From contig NC_092661.1 in assembly GCF_032118995.1 (NCBI RefSeq), positions 2,792,501 through 2,856,500 of the forward strand: a DNA stretch of 64,000 bases, given 5' to 3'. The position numbers and the translations under genes were made by a program. Shown piece after piece: positions 36,155-64,000 of the stretch. Source of the stretch: Asterias amurensis. Taxonomy: Eukaryota; Echinodermata; Asteroidea; Forcipulatida; Asteriidae. The stretch's first letter is position 1, and every line of letters begins with the position of its first letter. Under the pieces are notes generated by a model. The model saw only the letters and a list, made by a program, of their open reading frames with translations, did no database searches and was not told where the DNA came from.

Positions 36155-39100
36155 TCAGGAGGACGTTGTTAACTTGGCATTAGGTGTGGCTTTTTCACTT
36201 TCCTTAGGTAGTAGACTACATATATACTGGTCTCTCCTCTGTTGTAGGCGTGTTAAAAAATTAGTTACTCTAGCCTCCCTTTCTTGTGTGTAGTGTCGTA
36301 CACACTTCTGGACGTTTGTGGGACTTTCTTGGTCGTGGTGAAGACTGTCGTCCGCTTCTTGAAGGGCACATTTCAAGTCGGACCGTGCCTGCCTCTCTTC
36401 TTGCTCTTGCCTGTGTGCTTCTCTGACCGCCTGGTGGTGAAATCAAATTGAAAGACTAATGAAAGACTTTTTGGATCATGGTGGGGGTGCTATAATTTCT
36501 TGTTATATTGCCTTCTAAAAAATTCCCCGCTAATCTGTGAAGTTTGCTTGACGTAAGCCCTGAATTGCTTCTGTAAGCACTACTTTTTTGCTTACAGTAA
36601 GCAGAGCTAAGAGCTTGAGCTCAAGCTATGCTTGCACATATTGGCGTGCCGTGGCTAAGCAGTCTAGTTCAATGGACCCAAGCTCTGGTGATGTTAGCAG
36701 TAGAGTGTGGGTTTGAATCCCGGTCATGACACTTGCGCCCTTTGGCAAGGCACAACCATAATTGCTTCATAAAATGTTGGGAAGGTGGTGCATTCTGCTC
36801 TACCAGCCAGGCTCTTAGTGGATGATGCCCGTGCCTTTATCCTTGCGGACTGTGAAGGGGTAACCCTGTTTCAGCCCTAGGAGTAGGTGGCTCCTATTTG
36901 ACGATACCCATGCCTACATCCTTATGGACTGTGAAGGGGGTAACCCTGTTTCAGCCCTAGGAGTAGGTGGCTCCTAGTGGATGATACCCATGCCTACATC
37001 CTTAGGGACTGTGAAGGGGGTAACCCTGTTTCAGCCCTAGGAGTAGGTGGCTCCTAGTGGATGATACCCATGCTTACATCCTTATGGACTGTGAAGGGGG
37101 TAACCCTGTTTCAGCCCTAGGAGTAGGTGGCTCCTATTGGATGATACCCATGCTTACATCCTTATGGACTGTGAAGGGGGTAACCCTGTTTAAGCCCCAG
37201 GAGTAGGTGGCTCCTAGTGGATGATACCCATGCCTACATCCTTATGGACTGTGAAGGGGGTAACCCTGTTTCAGCCCTAGGAGTAGGTGGCTCCTAGTGG
37301 ATGATACCCATGCCTACATCCTTGCGGACTGTGAAAGAGGTAACCCTGTTTCAGCCCCAGGAGTAGGTGGCTCCTAGTGGATGATACCCATGCCTACATC
37401 CTTGCGGACTGTGAAGGAGGTAACCCTGTTTAAGCCCTATGAGTAGGTGGCTCCTAGTGGACGATACCCATGCCTACATCCTTGCTGACTGTGAAGGGGG
37501 TAATCCTGTTTCAGTCCTAGGAGTAGGTGGCTCCTAGTGGATGGTACCCAAGCCTACATCCTTTTGGACTGTGAAGGGGGTAACCCTGTTTCAGCCCCAG
37601 GAGAAGGAGGGAAGACTAGCACCTGCTGGATATTTCATGGGACCCATTTTATACATACATGAAATAACAAACCTGTGAAAGAGTCACAAGAAAACAGTAA
37701 AAGAACTCATCTCTACGAGGGTATAGTGATGGAGAGGTATCAATATGGTGTGATGCTCTTGGCCTAGCGAGGCTACAGTAACAAGAACTTTCTTTATATA
37801 TCATAATTGTTTAGGGTTTTTTACCATAACGGCATCGTAGTTCTGTTGATAGTGAAGAATTGCCGAGAAGAGATGCCATATTGTAAACTCTGGCCACAGC
37901 ACCTCGACGAAGGACAACACAGAGTAATTGCTCTGGAAAAAAACAACAATTGCATATATTATCTTGATGTTTAACATTTCACCAATAAATAATTTGCACG
38001 TACTGTCCTCTATCCATAGTTCTAGATAGAACAAAGATAATGCTGTGTGTGTAGTATCCGCTTTAAGGCAATCTGTGCGCTAACCATTTTAACTGTCTGG
38101 CAAATCTCTGGTTTCATATTGGTTCCTTAGGTTAGACAAAGAGGGCAGGCACAGCAGATGCCAACAACAATGGCCAAGTTTGCACAAGAACTATCATTAC
38201 CATAACTCGACTATGTTCGCCCTAACTCTGTCTAGTCGACAATAGTTGGACTATGCTAGTCGACTTTTTTGAAAACCAGCCTACTGGGCATTGTTGCATG
38301 GCTGGTTAACAGCTGTTTGTTTAACAGTGCAAAGAGGACCAGTTATCAGAATTTGGTAATATATGCCGAGTCGCCAGACATTACCATGGCATGACTGGAG
38401 TTGTTCGGACTTCACTTTCTGTGTGCATGTACATGTCTGTCTTTAGTCAAATTTGTTTGATTCAACACAAAACTATTTTGAAAGCGTGATCTTTCAGTAC
38501 ACAGACTCAAACAGGCGGGCGGGGCCTAAGCCAGAGCCCAAGGGCCCTATGCCCCCATCTTACCTGCCATAGTAAGAAATCACTGAGTCTAACTTCGCCT
38601 GACGTCCTTACTAACAGGTCAGGGTCTGGAGACTGACTTGTGTACAGACACTTCTCAAGAAGTCCCTCGGAAATGTCACTAAAAATAAAAAATAAAAAGC
38701 CAGTGAACATAAACAATGCCATCAGGGCCCAGTTTCAGAAAGCTTTGCAAATTACCTTACTAATAAAACGAGTATGCATGATCATTGATTTAATTTTATA
38801 ACTGGATTGTTAACACTTTTTGTTTGTTTGTATTTAGCTGTCTCACATCTTGGAAGTTGGCTTATTTCAGAAAGTGACTTGTGTCTTGACTTGATTTGTA
38901 AAAAACTTGACTTGTGACTTGACTTGAGAAAAAAATCACGTGGTTATAACAATAGGAGACTTTCTGGGAAGATAGGTGGCAGCAGACTTACCGGGTAAAG
39001 CCTTTGTTCTCAGAATCATGAGCATGCTCAGAACTACGTAAACAATTGACATGTACCCATTAAGTCTGCTGCCACCTAGCGTTGGAAAGTCTCCAATTGA

Positions 39101-41745
39101 AGTTGCTCCCTGAAGCGATTACATGGACTAGTTTTACCCACCTTGGTCTAAGACATCCATCTTCAACTCCTTGAGCCATCTCTTTCATGGCATTTGTGAT
39201 CTCATTTCTGGACGTGTACGCTAAACATACGTTTAATATAGCGCTGCGAAAAGAATCAAACAGGTGATTAACCCTCCTACTATCTGATCATTTAAAATTA
39301 TCCACACTGGTTTTGATGGATAAAATGAAACTATGCAGGTCTGCAATATGATCACCATGCAGTGAATGCATACTACACAGTACACAGTCAACCCTCCAAC
39401 TGTCTGACCCTATCATTACCGTAGACCTTTATCACGCTGTCACCATCTTGGTCATGTTCCCTGTTTCCAATAACAGTAACAATAACAACATGAACAATGG
39501 CAAAATACCCTTATGCTAACACGATCTTGAGCGCATATTGTGACTGCATCCATCATTTGCTCCAGTGTGTCTTTGGTCAGTAAGAGACTGAAAACCCAAA
39601 CCAAATAGTGCCCCCTGGTGGGATTCGAACCAGGGTCCCAGAGGTGGAAGGTGAGGCAAGACACCACTACACTAACCTGATGCATGTTACTTACTTTGTA
39701 TTATTTCTTGACATGTACATCGCTTCAGCTACAACTTCTTGTACGTCTCGAGGTAGTAGATGAAGCTCACCGAGTACTCGTACACAGACGCCATGCTTCA
39801 TTATTTGTTCCCTAGAGTGAATAAAACAACAACAAAGGAAATGATTCAAACAGTTGGTTTTATTTTCAGCAATGGCTGGATAGAGCCTGGTTTATACTTC
39901 CTCTTGAACCTTTACTTCTTGAATCTTGAATTGCTTGAGGCCGAGTCACACTACAGCGATAACGAAAACGATAACAATCACGAAGCAAAGAGAATGCATT
40001 CTATTGGTTGAATTACATCACGCAGAATACGCACTCGCTCGTTCAACAAATAGAATGCATTCTCTTTGCGTCGTGATCGTTATCGTTTTTGTTATCGCTG
40101 CAGGGTGACTCAGCCTTAACTCTCCTAAAAGCATTGCTGCTGTCCTGGAGAGGGTGAGTTGCAAAATCCATTTGTGCTCTGTGCCTATGCTGACAATATT
40201 GTGCTTATCAGATGGTGGTATTGTCAGTTTGTCCAGAGAGAGATTAGAAGCTCCATCCCTCTTATAGCTGGCGGTGCTTTTCTTTGGAACCCTTGCAGAT
40301 TTGTTGCAGCCACTGGTAGCCTGTTCCTACTGCGAGTGCGAAGCAAATTTTGATGTCACGAAGCTGTTTTCGCAGGGAATGTTTCGCAGGAGTTGAGCAC
40401 AAGTCAACTGATGTGAATTATTTGTTGCGTATTTGTGACGTCAAAATATCGCATTCAAATTCGCAAGAAGTATGAGCCAGTTAGATACTGGATGAGAGTC
40501 AATGTTGACCGGGCCCAATTTCATAGAGCTGCTTAAGCACAAAAAGTAGCTAAGCACAACAAAACTATGCTTACTAGAAAAAGGAAAGTAGATACACATG
40601 CGGTGTTATCGCAAACCAAATATATACAGAAAAAGGTTACCAGACAAACTACCATGTCACTGGGTAGGCAGGTTAACACCAAAGCAGTATTCTGGTGTTA
40701 GGCCATTTTTTCCACCTGTTCAAGTTTACACAAATTTTGTTAAATATCTAGAACCAAAACTACATACTACACTAAAAGGTTGCAATACTTAAGCTACATC
40801 TGAGCTTTGAACTTTCTCTTACTTCTCTTGGAGTAACTTCACAAATTTCTGCCTGGCCAGCTCCATCAAGCCATCAACCTCTTCTTTAGAGCGTTTGAAG
40901 TTCTCTGTACTGAAGGCATACACAGTGACTTCCTTGATGTCAAAATCCAAACACCACTGCAATGTCTATAGGAAGGAAAACGGATACTACATGAACATTG
41001 CACAAACTTTTCACCTGAATAAAAACAACCTACACCACAATTTTGTATGTATGTAAAAGTGATGTAATTCCACTGTAACCCACGCCCACTTTGTACAAGC
41101 TGGCTCTATAAACACCAAAATCTCTGTTATGAGTTGTATTGTACCATTTTTGTTTGACAATTTATGCATACAAATTTGGACTTTTTCACAACCATTCTGC
41201 AAAGACTAAGTTTCTGTCGTAAGAAATGGTTATTTGAATGATGAAGTGCTGGGCCTGCTATGAACTAGCCATCTACGTGAAGTGAGGATATTCTTTTCAT
41301 TCGTGGTTTACTTGTACACAGTGCAAATGTAACAGTACACATCACGAACGTTATCGTCGACGAGTTTAGCCAATGGGAGACTCTCATGCTACATGTTGGT
41401 GGCAGCAAACTAACAGTACCAGGTAAGTTTCCATTTGTTTGCTGCCACCTAGTGTCCCAAAATGGTTTTCCATTGTGAAATCAACCCTCCAACCACAGTG
41501 AAGCAGTGACACAGTTCTCATGTTATTTTACTGACCTCTGACAACTTATGAAATCCCATAAGATGTCCCTCTGCTTTCTCAACTGATTTTTTCTTAGCGA
41601 ATCGTCTGTTGCCGTCCATGATGAACGCCACGTGTTTGGGGACAGGTCCCGTCTTCAGCACGCGTGTACAGAAACTTTGCAGCCATGTTTTCTGTACCTT
41701 GTATTTCTCCTCAGGAAACCACTCTGACTCCACCGTTGTTGTCAT
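36155..41745 (-). CDS. DHDDS: Dehydrodolichyl diphosphate synthase catalytic subunit
   Basis: cis-Prenyltransferase that extends farnesyl diphosphate with isopentenyl units to make dehydrodolichyl diphosphate at the ER for N-glycosylation, normally with the NgBR/NUS1 partner. Coding exons on the minus strand: 41745-41536, 40965-40823, 39811-39695, 39243-39142, 38678-38564, 37932-37825 and 36430-36155, giving 356 aa (human 333). Seen: [15 protein letters not shown] with the catalytic Asp and phosphate-binding loop, [56 protein letters not shown] and [12 protein letters not shown]. The charged, probably coiled-coil C-terminus matches the vertebrate tail around [18 protein letters not shown] chose the second Met (MTTTVESEW) because the longer frame runs through the promoter side. 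The gene is divergent from BRWD3, whose ATG lies 1.9 kb away. Confidence 0.96.
36643..36807 (+). mobile_element. tRNA-headed SINE carrying the 80-bp array
   Basis: A tRNA-like head (GGCGTGCCGTGGCTAAGCAG; B-box GGTTTGAATCCCGG) is followed by TGACACTTGCGCC and GGTGGTGCATTCTGCTCTAC. It runs directly into the 80-bp tandem array at 36808. Antisense relatives with 1-2 array units lie at 16285-16620. Confidence 0.65.
36808..37607. repeat. Minisatellite, 80 bp x 10
   Basis: Ten head-to-tail units of exactly 80 bp; TAACCCTGTT recurs at 36861, 36941, 37021 and so on to 37581. Each unit has GGAGTAGGTGGCTCCTAGTGG (itself partly palindromic), GATACCCATGCCTACATCC and GGACTGTGAAGGGGG. Units are 90-97% alike by eye. 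It lies between the last two DHDDS exons and is not coding. Confidence 0.9.
38954..39095. mobile_element. GGCAGCAGACTTACC family MITE (DHDDS intron 4)
   Basis: AGGAGACTTTCTGGGAAGAT with GGTGGCAGCAGACTTACC, and the right arm AAGTCTGCTGCCACCTAGCG. It ends 46 bp from the DHDDS exon 4 boundary at 39142. Confidence 0.7.
39530..39690 (-). mobile_element. tRNA-headed SINE, fourth type (DHDDS intron 3)
   Basis: On the minus strand: GGTTAGTGTAGTGGTGTCTTG (A-box), CCTGGTTCGAATCCCACCAG (B-box), and then GGTTTGGGTTTTCAGTCTCT as the body. It overlaps the region just next to DHDDS exon 3. Confidence 0.6.
39940..40116. mobile_element. CGATAACGAAAACGATAAC family MITE (DHDDS intron 2)
   Basis: Ends GGCCGAGTCACACTACAGCG and CGCTGCAGGGTGACTCAGCC, with inner GAGAATGCATTCTATTGGTTG. 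A relative is at 16647-16798. Confidence 0.7.
40508..40592 (+). mobile_element. One-arm fragment of the same MITE (DHDDS intron 2)
   Basis: GGGCCCAATTTCATAGAGCT followed by CTTAAGCACAA; the second arm is absent. Confidence 0.55.
41374..41475. mobile_element. GGCAGCAGACTTACC family MITE, shortened (DHDDS intron 1)
   Basis: CAATGGGAGACTCTCATGCT, then GGTGGCAGCAAACTAAC and the right arm TTTGCTGCCACCTAG. It is about 100 bp long and close to the first DHDDS exon. Confidence 0.6.
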
Positions 41746-41815
41746 GGTTTCTCTCTCTAAAAAACAAGCCACAACATACAAAGTTAACAATTGTGAAATT
41801 ATAGGTTATATTCTT

Positions 41816-42234
41816 TTAAAGGCAGTGGACACTATTGGTAATTACTCAAAATAATTATTAAATAAATTCTTGATTACGAATAATTCTTGGTTACGAGTAA
41901 TGGGGAGAGGATAATAGTATAAAACATTGTGGGAAACAGCTCCCTCTGAAGTGACGTAGTTTTTGAGAAAGAAGAAATTTTCCACAAACTTGATTTCAAG
42001 ACCTCAGATTTAGAATTTAAGGTCTCGAAATCCTGCATCTGAAAGCACACAACTTCGTGTGACCATGGTGCGACAAGGGAGTTTTTTTCTTTCATTAATA
42101 TCTCGCAACTTCGACGACCGATTGAGCTCAAGTTTTCACAGGTTTATTATTTTAATATGCATATGATTATGTTCAGATACACCAACTGTGAAGACTAGTC
42201 TTTGACAATTACCAATAGTGTCCAGTGTCCTTAT
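41816..42234 (-). mobile_element. TTAA-family MITE in the DHDDS-BRWD3 gap
   Basis: Antisense copy starting about 70 bp upstream of the DHDDS ATG, so it may contribute to the DHDDS 5' leader or promoter. It is slightly expanded in the ACCATGGTGCGACAAGGG region. Confidence 0.75.
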
Positions 42235-43079
42235 TGTAACTGCATGCTGGGCTCAACTTACTCTCTGGTGTTTCTGATCAGCAGGGTGTGGGTTCGAGTC
42301 CTGTTCTTGACACATTTCAGTAGTGTCAGTAAGTAGACACTTTTAAAACCATCCCAGATCCTCCAATTATTGAGATAGTTCCATGTCAATCCAATCCTAC
42401 CTAATCACACCTGACTATAATGATCTTATTGATTCAATGATTGAGTTAATAAAATAAAAATCAATTAAAAAATGTTTTTTAGGAAGTTTTGTTTTTTACA
42501 ACTTGTTCATTCATGGTTTATTTACACAAAAAACTGTACTAAAGTAAGTGTGCGTTCAAACTCCACTCCAAACTATAGCATAGCACATTTGTTTTAACTT
42601 GTTTTGTGTTCAGAAGAAAGAATAATAATAAAAGTCATTCAGAATTTAAAACACTTTATCCGTAAACCCAATACAAAACCATCTCATGACTGACCGTGAT
42701 GCCGTACAGGAGGTGGCGGGGCCAACGCGCTCAAATCACGGCAGACAAATCGACCGTTGCACGGTCATGGGGCGGTGATGCTGGGTGGGCGGAGGGTTGC
42801 GGCCAGGGTTCTTGACCGTTGTTCAATTTTAAAAGTAATTTACTACCGAAGCATGAGTGTAAGAATAGAGTATTTGATGGTTAGATCTTGAAAAAGTAAG
42901 CTTACCGTACGATTCCAAGTCTCCGATCATCACCGATCATACAGCAACTTTTAAAACAAGACACATGATGAAACGTCCGTTCGGTGTTGGATCAGGGATC
43001 CGTCCGTACGGTGCGTATGTACATCCGCAAGGAAGACAGATACATCCCATGTACACATTTACAAGTGTATTGTCGTATG

Positions 43080-43165
43080 CATTCGTATGCAAGTGCCCAT
43101 GTACATGTACATTGTACACGTACACATGTACATGTACATGTGTACGTGTACACATGTACATACTC
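43080..43165. repeat. Self-complementary TACATG/GTACAC tract upstream of BRWD3
   Basis: A run of GTACATGTACATTGTACACG and ACATGTACATGTACATGTGT, almost all purine-pyrimidine alternation. It could form cruciform or Z-DNA, about 475 bp before the BRWD3 ATG. Confidence 0.7.
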
Positions 43166-43639
43166 GATGATGCAAGTGCTCACGTTCTATCTACGACTGT
43201 TTTATGATTGATTATACTCGCACATGAAACTGTTAAAAGAAATGGTTGATGGTGTCAAAGGTCGTCCATTTCGCGAAATATTATGATGCGGATGGATACG
43301 CACATGAGATAATGCTGCCCAAGGCCGGAATGTTATTATGATAAAAATGTAACACTGACAGAAATTTGCACATAAATGTGATAATTTGTACTAAGAATTA
43401 AATCCAGGTGGTAGCACGTTATTGTTTTTCCCCATTTTTACAATTTATTTGTTCTTTATCAAGCTGCACTATTTCACGCGGACGAACCGCATCACACATA
43501 GTCCATGACCAACGTAGCGGATCGGACAGAATGTTCATGTCGCATTTTTACTTGAAATTAAACGTGGAAATTAGGACATTCTTGCGAGCCAAATTGAGAG
43601 GAAATACGCTTTTTCTGAACTAGCCAAACATTTGTAGTC

Positions 43640-63792
<20,153 letters not shown>

Positions 63793-63842
63793 TAAGTTTT
63801 TCAAGTTCTATAGTTTTTTTTTGTATCATCCAATTGGGAGAA

Positions 63843-64000
63843 TAGTTGCCATGTGAGTAAAGCGCTCGCCTTTCATCAAGGTGAACCTGGTTGACACCGG
63901 GCCAGGGCCACATGTGAGTTGAGTTGTGCGTTGGTTCTCTGCTGTACCATAAGGGTTTTCCCAGACCATCTTGAAAAAATCAAACACTTTCGATCTCGGG
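63843..64000 (+). mobile_element. tRNA-headed SINE at the right edge (BRWD3 intron 25)
   Basis: GTTGCCATGTGAGTAAAGCG and GGTTGACACCGGGCCAGGG, followed by GTTGTGCGTTGGTTCTCTGC and TAAGGGTTTTCCCAGACC. It is cut by the window end. Confidence 0.4.

Larger units (their letters stand above)
41746..43639. promoter_or_regulatory. Divergent DHDDS-BRWD3 upstream region
   Basis: This gap separates the DHDDS start (minus) from the BRWD3 start (plus) and must hold both promoters and both 5' leaders. About 420 bp (41816-42234) is a TTAA-family element and 42240-42310 a SINE head fragment. The stretch 42660-43000 is locally G+C-rich. A long self-complementary run of alternating TACATG/GTACAC motifs lies at 43080-43165. 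No clear TATA box was seen at either end. Whether one bidirectional promoter serves both genes is inference from orientation. Confidence 0.5.

Noticed and set aside
36808-37607. CRISPR-like regular array
   Set aside because: Units are contiguous 80-bp repeats without unique spacers, in an animal intron.
40159-40353. Open frame with [10 protein letters not shown], reminiscent of a reverse transcriptase YADD box
   Set aside because: No other reverse transcriptase motif is around it; the match is too short.
41746-41790. Longer DHDDS N-terminus beginning [10 protein letters not shown]
   Set aside because: It depends on a weak upstream start and adds a stretch not seen in the family; MTTTVESEW is the more likely start.
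42937-43207. Several overlapping frames rich in YTCTCT and VHVHVY
   Set aside because: Low-complexity translation of the TACATG/GTACAC tract.

Overview
This is a multi-exon animal genome segment. The proteins, the dense tRNA-headed SINEs and the many short inverted-repeat elements suggest an echinoderm, most likely a sea star. That assignment is inferred from protein similarity and repeat style recalled from memory, not from a search. Introns follow GT-AG rules with one GC-AG exception. I rebuilt seven host genes exon by exon, and exon phases close without a break in all seven.

Layout. (1) 1151-5095 minus and 8919-12949 plus: two head-to-head SLC16 (monocarboxylate transporter-like) paralogues with the same four-exon structure, an inverted gene duplication. 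(2) 14251-16087 plus: MRPS6, mitochondrial ribosomal protein S6. (3) 18248-25421 plus: APEX1-type AP endonuclease, 11 coding exons and 318 aa. (4) 27345-32081 minus: a TspanC8-type tetraspanin, six exons. (5) 36155-41745 minus: DHDDS, the cis-prenyltransferase of dolichol synthesis, seven exons. (6) 43640-63791 plus and beyond the window: the N-terminal 1147 residues of a PHIP/BRWD3 protein (WD40 propeller and the region before the bromodomains), 25 exons. DHDDS and BRWD3 are divergent and share about 1.9 kb of upstream DNA. The seven genes do not form one pathway; this looks like ordinary gene-dense animal DNA.

The space between exons is mostly repeats. The dominant family is a TTAA-ended element of about 350-400 bp (about 16 copies or fragments) with a hairpin at its centre. 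Others include two further TTAA families, foldback elements with 9-bp target duplications (Mutator-like), several short TIR families (MITEs) each present two to six times, four or more tRNA-headed SINE types, LINE 3' fragments, and two sizeable minisatellites (80 bp x10 and 45 bp x6). No bacterial operon, CRISPR array or virus-derived element was recognised.

The points most worth a second look are: the diverging SLC16 pair (one copy lost the TM8 arginine and moved its start codon), the 80-bp array inside a SINE, the exchangeable hairpins in the TTAA family, the triplicated end of the tetraspanin gene, and a decayed copy of a BRWD3 exon.
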